This document shows, in pieces, positions 1 through 6,512 of a stretch of DNA of 9,856 nucleotides. The position numbers were made by a program, and so were the translations under genes. The notes beneath the pieces were generated by a model. The model was not told the DNA's origin and did no database searches. It worked only from the letters and a program-made list of their open reading frames with translations. Source of the stretch: Gammaproteobacteria bacterium (GTDB lineage: Bacteria > Pseudomonadota > Gammaproteobacteria > UBA6429 > Thiohalophilaceae). Position 1 is the first letter of the stretch. Each line of letters starts with the position of its first letter. The stretch covers positions 1-9,856 of the forward strand of contig JAUVGM010000053.1 of assembly GCA_030593785.1 (NCBI GenBank), written 5' to 3'.

Positions 1-48
1 AATTACTGCAAGAGTAACAGCTACAAAAATAATTAGGTTAATATCCAT
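1..48 (-). CDS. N-terminal fragment of an unidentified membrane protein (partial)
   Basis: The first 16 codons of a gene running off the left edge, starting ATG at 46-48. The readable peptide is MDINLIIFVAVTLAVI, which is hydrophobic throughout and could be a first membrane helix or an uncleaved signal anchor. A good Shine-Dalgarno (AGGA at 55-58 read on the minus strand, six bases before the ATG) supports this as a real start. The family cannot be named from so little sequence; a transporter or other inner-membrane protein is a guess. It has the same orientation as the HD-GYP gene but is separated from it by over 400 bp, so it probably has its own promoter. Confidence 0.55.
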   Translation of the reverse strand, partial: MDINLIIFVAVTLAVI

Positions 49-465
49 TTCTCTTCCTAAAAAATATAACAGTGAATTATATGGACATCGACATATTACC
101 TAATATTGTAGACATCTATATATTGTATTTTTTATTTCCAATCTTTATCTTTAAAGTTTAATTGTTAATTAATAACTTAACTCAATATAGATTGAATATC
201 ATTTGGGTAAAAGGAGAACAAAAGCAGTTAATCACCAGTATTACTATTTATATGTTGTTATTGGATGTCCGTTTTGGTGCAATTTAATATGACTGCTTTG
301 GGTCGACAGCTGTACTTTTAAATTAGTTCTCGACTGTCTGCTTTTGCATATTTTGCAATATTATCATTTGCTACATAATATCAAAACTTATTTGTAAACG
401 TCACATGAAGTATGACTACTGCACTTTAACAATATTAATCAAATTAATGTTTTTTACATTCATAA
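49..465. other. 417-bp AT-rich intergenic region, no gene recognised
   Basis: This should contain the promoter of the left-edge gene and the 3' end of the HD-GYP transcript. No RNA gene or riboswitch motif was recognised. An AT-only hairpin (ATTAAT at 434-439, CAA loop, ATTAAT at 443-448, followed on the plus strand by a T run at 450-455) lies just beyond the HD-GYP stop codon. It could be a weak terminator, but the T tract is on the wrong side for the minus-strand transcript. AAAGCAGT (221-228) and ACTGCTTT (292-299) form an 8-bp inverted pair 63 bases apart, of unknown meaning. Short open frames here lack convincing ribosome binding sites. Confidence 0.5.
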
Positions 466-2430
466 TCAGACATGTTTATGCTTGTCATACACTTCCATTA
501 TTTTTGGTAACGCATTTTTGAAGGCTTTAACAACATCAGGATCGAAATGCTTACCTGACTCATCATCAATTAATTTTAATGCTTTATCAACCGGCCAGGC
601 TTCTTTATAGGGTCGTCTGGATGTCAAGGCATCAAATACATCTGCAAGAGCAACTATACGTGCTGATAAAGGAATTTCTTCACCTTTGCGTTGATAAGGA
701 TATCCAGTTCCATCATATTTTTCATGATGCCCTTCAGCAATTTCAATGCCTATTTTAAACATTGAATAACCAGCCTGGTTAACCTGACTTTCACATTTGC
801 GCAATACATCAGCACCTATTACCGGATGCTTTCTCATTTCGATCCATTCTTCATCCGACAGTTTGCCTGGTTTCAATAAAATACCGTCTTCAATACCTAC
901 CTTACCAATATCATGCATAGGGGCGAAATGATAAACATGGCGCGCATAGCTGCTTTTGTATTCACCCGGATAAATACCGACATCATAAAGCTCTTTTGCA
1001 AGAATGTAGGAATACAAACTCATTCTAACAAGATGATCACCTGTTTCCGGATCTCGACTTTCTGCAAGTTTCGCTAATCCCTCAACCGCCGATACCACGA
1101 GGCTTTCCATACCAATAGAGCGGTCAAAGGCATGACTCACCTGTGAGGTGATGTTTGTAAGAAGCTCTCTATGTGATGTGCGATATGCTTTTTCGCTTCG
1201 CGTGGCAAAAATCAATATTGCCCGCTCATCTCCACTAATACTTAAGGGAAAAACGATCATTGATTTCATATTCATTTGCACAATATTAATAAAAAAAACA
1301 TCATCCCCATTATATTTTTTCAATTCTTCTTTTAGGTTATCAAAACTAATCACTTTATTTTCACTAAATACATTTTGAATAACCGGATGTGATATTGAAA
1401 CAAAATCACCCTCCTTCAATATTTGTTCATTCTTAGAGTAGATATGTCCCACCACCATTTGTTGCTGAGACACATCCATTCTTAACATAGCAACCCAATC
1501 AATAGGTAATAAACCATTAAACTCTTCATAGATGAACTTAATAATTTCATCCAGATTTGTTGCCTGATAAATACGATCAGTCAAACTAAATAAGGAGTGT
1601 AATCTACCGGTTAAACGGTTAAAACTTTGTGTTAATTTACCCAACTCTTCCGTATTACTTACTTCAATTTGATGAGTTAAATCTCCCTGCGCAACACGCT
1701 GAAAAGCGTCCACCGTCATAGCCATAGGTTTGAAGACTTTTTTATAGACAACGATAAATATAGTAATTGCAATAAGCAAAGAAAGAAGAATAGATATTCG
1801 GTTTAACCATGTTATTTGGTTTAACTTATATTCCATCATATTTCTAAATGCCGCAGTAAGATCCGTTGCAGCCAACATCAAATTATCTTCATTATATAAA
1901 ACGTATTGAGCAGCGGCTTCCAGATGAGGTTCTTTTAAGTTTGTTCCTAACTCTTTATATAGCCCGCCTTTAAAATCATCCCAAAACTTTGCCGCCTCAA
2001 CCAATTCATTTCGCGCTTCTTTATTCCAGGTGCAATAAATCGGGTCATATTGTTCTGCTATTTTTGGAATAGTTGTTTTATTTTTGCGTATAGAAAGAAA
2101 TTCATTCTGAAAAAGCTCCGGAGCAAGTCTACGTGCTTTAAATGATTCAATTATTTTATCGTAACGTGCAATCAATGTTTGTAATTGCTTATGGTACAGT
2201 TTTACATCCCGGTAATAACTGTCATAATTTCTGGGGGCATTATCAGCATAAGAAGCACTGTTATTAACAATTAACTGACTAATGACTCTTAGCTGTCCAG
2301 AGAGATTTAAAATCAGATAATCATGCTTTCGTAAATCTAATAAATAAAGTGTGCTTGAAACAATAGCGACCAGTACGAAAAACTGAATACCTAATGCTGT
2401 CCCAATTTGAACTTTTAATGATCGAAACAA
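466..2430 (-). CDS. Membrane HAMP-GAF-HD-GYP protein, probable cyclic-di-GMP phosphodiesterase
   Basis: 654 aa. Order of parts: membrane helix (about 9-31), extracytoplasmic sensor (32-208), second helix (211-230), HAMP (231-283), GAF-like domain (about 284-436), HD-GYP domain (about 440-650). The HD-GYP signature is complete: RDPETGDH with H466, HDIGK (506-510), KHPVIGADVL (535-543), HHExxDGTGYP (568-578), and DVFDALTSRRPYK (597-609). All expected metal ligands and the GYP loop are present, so hydrolysis of cyclic-di-GMP to pGpG or GMP is expected in the cytoplasm; this is family knowledge. Just after the first helix, NLSGQLRVISQ (42-52) resembles the P-box-like start of NarX/PilJ-type sensors; the ligand is unknown. 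The start is TTG, and GGAG six bases upstream supports it. The next in-frame ATG (about residue 185) would remove the first helix and most of the sensor. Confidence 0.9.
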   Translation of the reverse strand: MFRSLKVQIGTALGIQFFVLVAIVSSTLYLLDLRKHDYLILNLSGQLRVISQLIVNNSASYADNAPRNYDSYYRDVKLYHKQLQTLIARYDKIIESFKARRLAPELFQNEFLSIRKNKTTIPKIAEQYDPIYCTWNKEARNELVEAAKFWDDFKGGLYKELGTNLKEPHLEAAAQYVLYNEDNLMLAATDLTAAFRNMMEYKLNQITWLNRISILLSLLIAITIFIVVYKKVFKPMAMTVDAFQRVAQGDLTHQIEVSNTEELGKLTQSFNRLTGRLHSLFSLTDRIYQATNLDEIIKFIYEEFNGLLPIDWVAMLRMDVSQQQMVVGHIYSKNEQILKEGDFVSISHPVIQNVFSENKVISFDNLKEELKKYNGDDVFFINIVQMNMKSMIVFPLSISGDERAILIFATRSEKAYRTSHRELLTNITSQVSHAFDRSIGMESLVVSAVEGLAKLAESRDPETGDHLVRMSLYSYILAKELYDVGIYPGEYKSSYARHVYHFAPMHDIGKVGIEDGILLKPGKLSDEEWIEMRKHPVIGADVLRKCESQVNQAGYSMFKIGIEIAEGHHEKYDGTGYPYQRKGEEIPLSARIVALADVFDALTSRRPYKEAWPVDKALKLIDDESGKHFDPDVVKAFKNALPKIMEVYDKHKHV

Positions 2431-2436
2431 GATATT

Positions 2437-2440
2437 CTCC
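2437..2440 (-). promoter_or_regulatory. Shine-Dalgarno deciding the TTG start of the HD-GYP gene
   Basis: Read on the minus strand this is GGAG, followed by six bases and then TTG at 2428-2430. There is no ATG or GTG nearby in frame that keeps the first membrane helix, so the TTG is the best start. Confidence 0.7.
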
Positions 2441-2652
2441 GGATATTGTTTGAAGACAAAATGTAGACCTGCCTATCGCAGTATTGTTCCTTATTCTTCT
2501 CTACACCTAACACCTATATCGGAAAGACCTGCTAAAACTTTATTAAGTTCCAATAAATAATAAAAAATATCCTTATAAAAATGCTTTTTATTCCTGCAAA
2601 AAACTAAATTCTGTCTTAGAATTAGAGTGTAATTATCTAAAAAGATGAGAAT

Positions 2653-2991
2653 ATGACGAGTTTTAAAATAGTAACTGATGATGTGGGTGTACGCGGATTA
2701 CAGGAAGGTAATAAAACACCTGTAATTTCAGGCCCGATTATGCCTGTTAAAGCAAGTAATCCACTTCAAAAATCTCCAGAAAATTTACCGATAAAACCGA
2801 TCCAAGCTGATCGTAGTGGGCATGAAGCTCATCATATACAACGGCGACATGCCGACAGACGTAAATCTGACCATCCTGTTTTACTCGAAACCCGGAACCA
2901 ACATGACCGTCGTATTAAAACTGAAAAAATAGACGACGATGAAAATAACGGTGTCGAGACAACATTACATGGTATTGATGAAATTGTATAA
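2653..2991 (+). CDS. Small hypothetical protein with arginine-rich RRxxDRR motifs
   Basis: 112 aa, family not recognised. The first 55 residues are rich in Pro, Gly, Val and Lys and look disordered. Residues 58-92 form a strongly basic stretch with RRHADRR (64-70) and a second arginine pair in NQHDRR (82-87), separated by PVLLETR (75-81). The tail is acidic (DDDENN, 94-99). I see no signal peptide and no membrane segment. Basic RRxxDRR stretches around a PVLL(D/E)TR core recur, as far as I recall, in uncharacterised short gammaproteobacterial proteins; this is memory and not a search result. The ATG has a modest GATGAG upstream. It diverges from the HD-GYP gene across 222 bp and converges on the repeat element and the pirin operon. 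Nucleic-acid or anionic-surface binding would fit the charge but is speculation. Confidence 0.65.
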   Translation: MTSFKIVTDDVGVRGLQEGNKTPVISGPIMPVKASNPLQKSPENLPIKPIQADRSGHEAHHIQRRHADRRKSDHPVLLETRNQHDRRIKTEKIDDDENNGVETTLHGIDEIV

Positions 2992-3010
2992 AGCTAGGTA
3001 TTTATGTATT

Positions 3011-3228
3011 GAGTCCCTGCACGGATAACGAGAAGCTAGAGAACAAGGCAAAACCGATGAAAAAGCGGACAAGCACATGGACGTGCGAAGGTAGAGCAAC
3101 GCAGGAGCAGTTGCCGAATGTACAATAAGTACATGAGCATTTTGAAGAGGTTTTCATAGTGCCCCACCTTCCATAAGTATAGAGGGTAAACGCTGTAATC
3201 TGGTTTCTCGCTATTCGTGGGGAGATTC
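3011..3228. repeat. Degenerate inverted-repeat element between convergent genes (MITE-like)
   Basis: The two ends are imperfect inverted repeats. CACGGATAACGAGAAGC-type sequence at 3020-3040 pairs with the reverse complement of 3199-3219 at 17 of 21 positions, and weaker similarity extends outward to 3011 and 3228 (about 22 of 30 overall). The interior has short hairpins: GCAC(N6)GTGC within the CACATGGACGTG stretch near 3073-3086, and a perfect ATGTAC/GTACAT stem at 3118-3134. I see no clear target duplication and no credible gene inside. The right end abuts or slightly enters the pirin stop codon (3227-3229). The general form recalls dispersed non-coding repeats of gammaproteobacteria; its position between convergent genes would suit a transcript-end role. 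Copy number in the genome cannot be judged here. Confidence 0.6.
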
Positions 3229-3964
3229 AATCAACAAAGGGGCCATGTTGGCGTATTGGCTCTCCATGCGGTTTCCCCATACACAGCATAAAATGACTTT
3301 CTGTTAATGCCTCAATATCAAGCGCTTCAATTTTTTCAAAAAAATATGCTTCTCGCTCACTCACCGTTTCAGCATTTACTTTAAGTTGGCCGTTAAGAAT
3401 ATAAATAAAACCGCGAAAATCTTCTGGTACTTTTTCAATCAACTTTGCGCCTGAATCAAGATTGACTCTTAAATAACGAACCTGCGTTTGTAACTTTACT
3501 GGCGACTCAGCACCAACGATAACACGCACGTTCCCGCCTTCAATCTTAATGAGCGGTATATTATCTTCATCCACTTGCTGATAATCAGGTTCAATTGTCT
3601 TTTTACTTTTTGCTAAGTTGATCCACAATTGAATGCCATTGCTGTTTACTTCTGAGTCTGGCATTTCTGAATGTTCCAGACCTCGACCCGCAGTAAAACG
3701 TTGTGCACCACCCGCTGTTACTCTTGATTGATTTCCGAGATTATCTTTATGTTCAAGACTACCTGAAAACATATAGGTAATGGCTTCAAAACCTCGATGT
3801 GGATGCGTAGGAAATCCACGATCAGGGCCTAAATTAAAATTGTCCCATAAAACAAAAGGATCATAATTCATCATTTTACTGCTTACTGGAAAAAGACGGT
3901 TTACATCCACACCATCACCTTCGCTCATTTCAATGGCTGGGTGTATAAAAGTATTGTTATCCAT
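3227..3964 (-). CDS. Pirin family cupin protein
   Basis: 245 aa, a usual size for bacterial pirins. The N-terminal cupin carries the metal-binding set THPHRGFE (H54, H56) and LEHSEMP (H98, E100), matching the two-His plus His/Glu arrangement of human pirin and E. coli YhhW. GGAQRFTAGRGLEHSE (85-100) and the C-terminal MGKPHGEPI (229-237) are also pirin hallmarks. Some bacterial pirins have quercetinase activity and others act as redox-sensitive protein partners, so the substrate is unknown. The gene is last in an operon with DoxX and glutathionyl-hydroquinone reductase. Its ATG overlaps the reductase stop codon by one base (TAATG), with GGGAG eight bases upstream (3973-3977), so translation is probably coupled. 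A repeat element begins right at its 3' end. Confidence 0.92.
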   Translation of the reverse strand: MDNNTFIHPAIEMSEGDGVDVNRLFPVSSKMMNYDPFVLWDNFNLGPDRGFPTHPHRGFEAITYMFSGSLEHKDNLGNQSRVTAGGAQRFTAGRGLEHSEMPDSEVNSNGIQLWINLAKSKKTIEPDYQQVDEDNIPLIKIEGGNVRVIVGAESPVKLQTQVRYLRVNLDSGAKLIEKVPEDFRGFIYILNGQLKVNAETVSEREAYFFEKIEALDIEALTESHFMLCMGKPHGEPIRQHGPFVD

Positions 3965-4923
3965 TAGATATTCTCCCTATTGTGTTTTTGCATTAGGTCT
4001 TGCTCAGGCCCCAATGGAACAATCCTGGTTGGGTTAATCATCTCGTGGCTACTGTAATAGTGATATTTAATATGATCCAGGAAGGTCGTATCAGCAACAC
4101 CGGGCCATTGATACAACTCCAGCATAAAATTATATAAATTCGGATAATCATAAATCCGTTTTTTATTACATTTAAAATGACCAACATAAACTTCATCAAA
4201 CCGGATTAAAGTGACAAACAAACGCCAATCCGCTTCTGTAATTTGTTCACCAGTTAAATAACGGTTATGACTTAATATTTCTTCCATGTCATCTAACGCA
4301 TTAAACAAATGGTTATAGGCTTTTTCATAAGACTTTTGAGTTGAAGCAAACCCTGTTCGATAAACACCATTGTTTATATTTTCATAAACAAGATCATTTA
4401 CTTTATCAATTTCAGCTTGTTTTGCTTCAGGATAAAAATCTAAACCGCGGGCCTCTTCATCTTCAATTAAATGATTAAATGCGCTATTTAAAATCCGAAT
4501 TATTTCTGATGATTCATTATTAACAATCCTTTCTTCTTTTTTATCCCATAAAACAGGCACGGTCACTATGCCACTGTAGTCCGCTTGTGCCTTAGTATAA
4601 ATTTCATGCATCCGTTTGAAGTTATATAAACTGTCTCCCGTTGTGGCAGGAAAATCATCATTAAAATCCCAACCGTGGTTATCCATAAAAGGATGAACAA
4701 CTGAAATACTTATTATATCTTCCAACTTTTTAAGTTTTCGAAATATCAAAGTACGGTGAGCCCAAGGGCAAGCATAAGAAACGTAAAGATGATATCGACC
4801 TTTTTCTGCTTCAGCGGTCGTTATCACGTTACGGAACTGAGAATCCTTTCTCACGTACTCACCGTCTTCACTGACCTTATTGAACCAGTCTTCTTTTAAC
4901 TTACCCTTGATTAACAAGCTCAC
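3964..4923 (-). CDS. yqjG: Glutathionyl-hydroquinone reductase (Xi-class GST, YqjG/PcpF/ECM4 family)
   Basis: 319 aa, the expected family length. The N-terminal thioredoxin-like half has the catalytic SYACPWAHRT (49-58, nucleophile C52), VVHPFM (75-80), the cis-proline TVPVLWD (121-127) and the glutathione-binding NNESSEIIR (135-143). The helical C-terminal half has NNGVYRTGFA (184-193), ADWRLFVTLIRFDEVYVGHFKCNKK region (231-255), and IKYHYYSSHEMINP (285-298). These are signatures of enzymes that reduce glutathionyl-hydroquinones to hydroquinones with GSH in the cytosol. The start is GTG at 4921-4923; the Shine-Dalgarno AAGGAA lies seven bases upstream and overlaps the DoxX stop codon, which indicates coupling. 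Middle gene of a DoxX-reductase-pirin operon, a pairing with DoxX also seen in E. coli (yqjF-yqjG). Confidence 0.93.
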   Translation of the reverse strand: MSLLIKGKLKEDWFNKVSEDGEYVRKDSQFRNVITTAEAEKGRYHLYVSYACPWAHRTLIFRKLKKLEDIISISVVHPFMDNHGWDFNDDFPATTGDSLYNFKRMHEIYTKAQADYSGIVTVPVLWDKKEERIVNNESSEIIRILNSAFNHLIEDEEARGLDFYPEAKQAEIDKVNDLVYENINNGVYRTGFASTQKSYEKAYNHLFNALDDMEEILSHNRYLTGEQITEADWRLFVTLIRFDEVYVGHFKCNKKRIYDYPNLYNFMLELYQWPGVADTTFLDHIKYHYYSSHEMINPTRIVPLGPEQDLMQKHNRENI

Positions 4924-4935
4924 AATACTATTCCT

Positions 4936-5307
4936 TTATTTACGTTTATCTAAACTAAATGCACCTGCACCATGCTCAGCTAACAGTAATAGACCACCAG
5001 CTATGGCAAAGTTCTTCATAAACATAATCATTTGAGTTTGATCACCAAGGTTGCTATGGAAGATAACCGCTGAAACTACAGTGAAACCTGCCAAGGCATA
5101 TGCCGCTAAACGAGTTTGCCATCCAACCAATACTGCCAGGCCGGCACCCACTTCCACGAGAATAACCAGAGGTAATAACATTCCTGGAACTCCCATTGAT
5201 TCCATGTACCCTTGAGTCCCCGCATATCCCATGATTTTATTCATACCTGCCAAAATGAAAATATGGGCCAGCAATCCCCGTGCAATTACGCTACTATATT
5301 TGTTCAT
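4936..5307 (-). CDS. DoxX family inner-membrane protein (YqjF-like)
   Basis: 123 aa, with four predicted membrane helices at about 6-24, 43-62, 66-84 and 95-112. Family traits are ARGLLAHIFILAGMNKI (9-25), the VEVGAGLAVLVGWQTR stretch (51-66) and FHSNLGDQTQMIMFMKNFAI (83-102). DoxX/DoxD proteins are small membrane proteins linked to quinone, thiol and redox metabolism; the biochemical activity of this branch is not settled. The ATG has a strong AAGGAG seven bases upstream (5315-5320). It is the first gene of the operon, only 12 bp ahead of the glutathionyl-hydroquinone reductase, and faces a LysR regulator across 111 bp. By analogy with E. coli yqjF, which is activated by the LysR protein YhaJ, it is likely the main controlled promoter of the group. 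Confidence 0.88.
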   Translation of the reverse strand: MNKYSSVIARGLLAHIFILAGMNKIMGYAGTQGYMESMGVPGMLLPLVILVEVGAGLAVLVGWQTRLAAYALAGFTVVSAVIFHSNLGDQTQMIMFMKNFAIAGGLLLLAEHGAGAFSLDKRK

Positions 5308-5418
5308 TTTCCTTCTCCTTTTTTGTTTTAATCACTAAACTCATTTTAGGCCAATTAATTAGATATAAAAGTACAAAATACTACTGAAATACATCAGTTT
5401 AACTGATATATTTGCCCG
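5308..5418. promoter_or_regulatory. Divergent promoter region, DoxX operon (-) and LysR gene (+)
   Basis: 111 bp of AT-rich DNA between divergently transcribed genes, the classical place for LysR control. It holds the Shine-Dalgarno of DoxX and the palindrome described separately. AT-rich hexamers such as TAAAAT (minus strand, within 5343-5350) could be -10 elements, but I could not pair any with a convincing -35 box, as is common for activator-dependent promoters. Confidence 0.6.
5387..5413. promoter_or_regulatory. Palindromic LysR-type operator next to the LysR start
   Basis: AAATACATCAGTT (5387-5399), a central T, then AACTGATATATTT (5401-5413): 13-bp arms with a single mismatch. The core TCAGTTTAACTGA (5394-5406) fits the T-N11-A LysR box with full dyad symmetry. 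A third half-site, ACTGA at 5383-5387, forms an overlapping inverted pair with TCAGT (5394-5398), as expected for the tandem recognition and activation sites of LysR proteins. The palindrome ends five bases before the regulator's ATG, so binding would also hinder its own expression. The assignment to the adjacent LysR protein is inference from position and symmetry. Confidence 0.72.
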
Positions 5419-6315
5419 ATGAAAAATTATCCCCGAGTGACACTTGAGCAATGGCGAGTATTTCAAGCCATTATTGAGCAAGGCGGTTATGCGCAAGCAG
5501 CAACCTATCTGCACCGTAGCCAATCAGCGATCAGTTACTCCATGTCTCGTCTACAGGAGCAACTGGGAATTTCACTATTAAGGGTCGAAGGTCGAAAAGC
5601 AGTTTTAACTGAGCAAGGTGAGATTTTATTAAACCGATCACAGCTACTCATTGAAGAAGCTGCTGAAATTGAAAACTTTGCCCAGCATTTGTCTCAAGGC
5701 CGGGAAGCGGAAATCAAACTTGTTGTTGATGCTGCCTTCCCTAATGACTTGCTCATGAGTGCGCTGGCCAAGTTTGCTGCCAAAAGTCAGGGAACTCGGG
5801 TGCAGCTACGTGAAGTTATTCTCTCGGGCGCTATTGATGCGCTGGTCAGTGAGGAAGCAGAACTCGTTATTGGTGTTGAGACTCCCTCTGGTTACCTTGC
5901 CGATCCACTTATTGAAGTTGAATTAATAGCGGTTGCCCATTCTGATCATCCATTACATAAACTTAATCGTGAAATTATATCTTCTGATCTTGCGCAACAT
6001 ATGCATGTTGTCATTCGAGATTCAGGGCAACATGAAAAAATGGATGTGGGCTGGTTAAGTTCACAAGACCGCTGGACGGTAAGCAGTATTGATAGTGCAT
6101 TGAATGCAATTGAACATGGATTAGGTTATGGCTGGATACCCAGTAACAGATTAAGTGAAGCATTCACAGATGGTTGTCTTAAACCTCTATTACTTGAACA
6201 AGGTTCAAGCTATAAAGCATTTTTATTTATCAGCTTTGGCCATCCCCAAAATATCGGACCGGCAACACGAGAGCTGGCGAACATAATAAAAAATACAGTA
6301 GAAAATGTAACTTAA
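5419..6315 (+). CDS. LysR family transcriptional regulator (YhaJ-like in context)
   Basis: 298 aa, typical LysR size. The N-terminal winged helix-turn-helix spans about 8-67, with GGYAQAATYLHRSQSAISYS (22-41) as the DNA-reading part and LEQWRVFQAIIEQGG before it. The effector-binding domain follows (about 96-296), with GLGYGWIPS late in the domain. It is divergent from the DoxX-reductase-pirin operon and is the obvious candidate regulator. In E. coli the corresponding genes yqjF, yqjG, yhaJ (LysR) and yhaK (pirin) lie near each other and YhaJ activates yqjF in response to aromatic breakdown products, so a quinone or aromatic effector is a reasonable inference. The ATG at 5419 lacks a clear Shine-Dalgarno; a GTG six codons later (5437) is possible but no better supported. 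Confidence 0.9.
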   Translation: MKNYPRVTLEQWRVFQAIIEQGGYAQAATYLHRSQSAISYSMSRLQEQLGISLLRVEGRKAVLTEQGEILLNRSQLLIEEAAEIENFAQHLSQGREAEIKLVVDAAFPNDLLMSALAKFAAKSQGTRVQLREVILSGAIDALVSEEAELVIGVETPSGYLADPLIEVELIAVAHSDHPLHKLNREIISSDLAQHMHVVIRDSGQHEKMDVGWLSSQDRWTVSSIDSALNAIEHGLGYGWIPSNRLSEAFTDGCLKPLLLEQGSSYKAFLFISFGHPQNIGPATRELANIIKNTVENVT

Positions 6316-6323
6316 GAAAAGTC

Positions 6324-6334
6324 CGTACTCTGCC
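6324..6334 (+). repeat. Left 11-bp target-site duplication of the IS4-like element
   Basis: CGTACTCTGCC, identical to 6513-6523. It directly abuts the left terminal inverted repeat. The length falls in the 9-13 bp range known for IS4-family insertions. Confidence 0.85.
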
Positions 6335-6512
6335 TAATGCCGTTCAGTTAAGGAATGTAGGTTCGAATCATAGTGCCCCACTTTAGAAACATATTGGAGG
6401 GTATTATTCGAACGCCGAGGTAAAAATCAACCCTAAGAGGTTTGTATATACACCGCGTTCGAATAAATTCGAACCTACGAAAAACAAATAACACCTTAAC
6501 TGATCGGCATTA
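6335..6512. mobile_element. IS4-family miniature inverted-repeat element (178 bp, non-autonomous)
   Basis: The terminal inverted repeats are TAATGCCGTTCAGTTAAGG (6335-6353) and, reverse complemented, TAATGCCGATCAGTTAAGG (6494-6512): 18 of 19 match. An exact 11-bp direct repeat flanks both ends, so the insertion borders are unambiguous. From memory the right-end sequence is the IS4-type terminus (TAATGCCGATCAGTTAAG), and IS4 makes 11-13 bp duplications, so mobilisation by an IS4-family transposase in trans is inferred. There is no transposase and no open frame of interest inside. The interior has nested palindromes built on TTCGAA and a 14-bp module also found in the repeat at 3011-3228. It sits between the convergent ends of the LysR gene (18 bp after its stop codon to the duplication edge or less) and the sensor kinase gene. 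Confidence 0.85.
6357..6478. repeat. Nested TTCGAA inverted repeats inside the miniature element
   Basis: Outer pair GTAGGTTCGAAT (6357-6368) and ATTCGAACCTAC (6467-6478), 12 bp and perfect. Inner pair TATTCGAACGC (6405-6415) and GCGTTCGAATA (6455-6465), 11 bp and perfect. Adjacent right arms make a further tight palindrome GTTCGAAT-AA-ATTCGAAC (6457-6474). The transcribed or single-stranded form could fold as a branched structure or swap partners, since all four arms share TTCGAA. Confidence 0.75.

Noticed and set aside
81..161. A 26-codon plus-strand frame encoding a hydrophobic peptide (MDIDILPNIVDIYILYFLF...)
   Set aside because: No convincing Shine-Dalgarno and no supporting context. 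Hydrophobic peptides arise easily in AT-rich DNA.
49..465. A cyclic-di-GMP riboswitch or other structured leader near the HD-GYP gene
   Set aside because: I looked for the conserved GEMM-type blocks and saw none, and this region is downstream of the HD-GYP gene.
1148..1378. Plus-strand frame opposite the HD-GYP gene
   Set aside because: It is antisense to a well-supported coding region and has no recognisable domain.
2465..2532. AGACCTGC repeated at 2465-2472 and 2525-2532, 60 bp apart, between divergent genes
   Set aside because: Eight bases without symmetry or a third copy could be chance. It is kept only as a possible binding-site pair.
3036..3230. A 64-codon open frame on the minus strand after the pirin gene
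   Set aside because: It starts with TTG, has no ribosome binding site, overlaps the pirin stop and lies wholly within the inverted-repeat element. The peptide looks like translated repeat.
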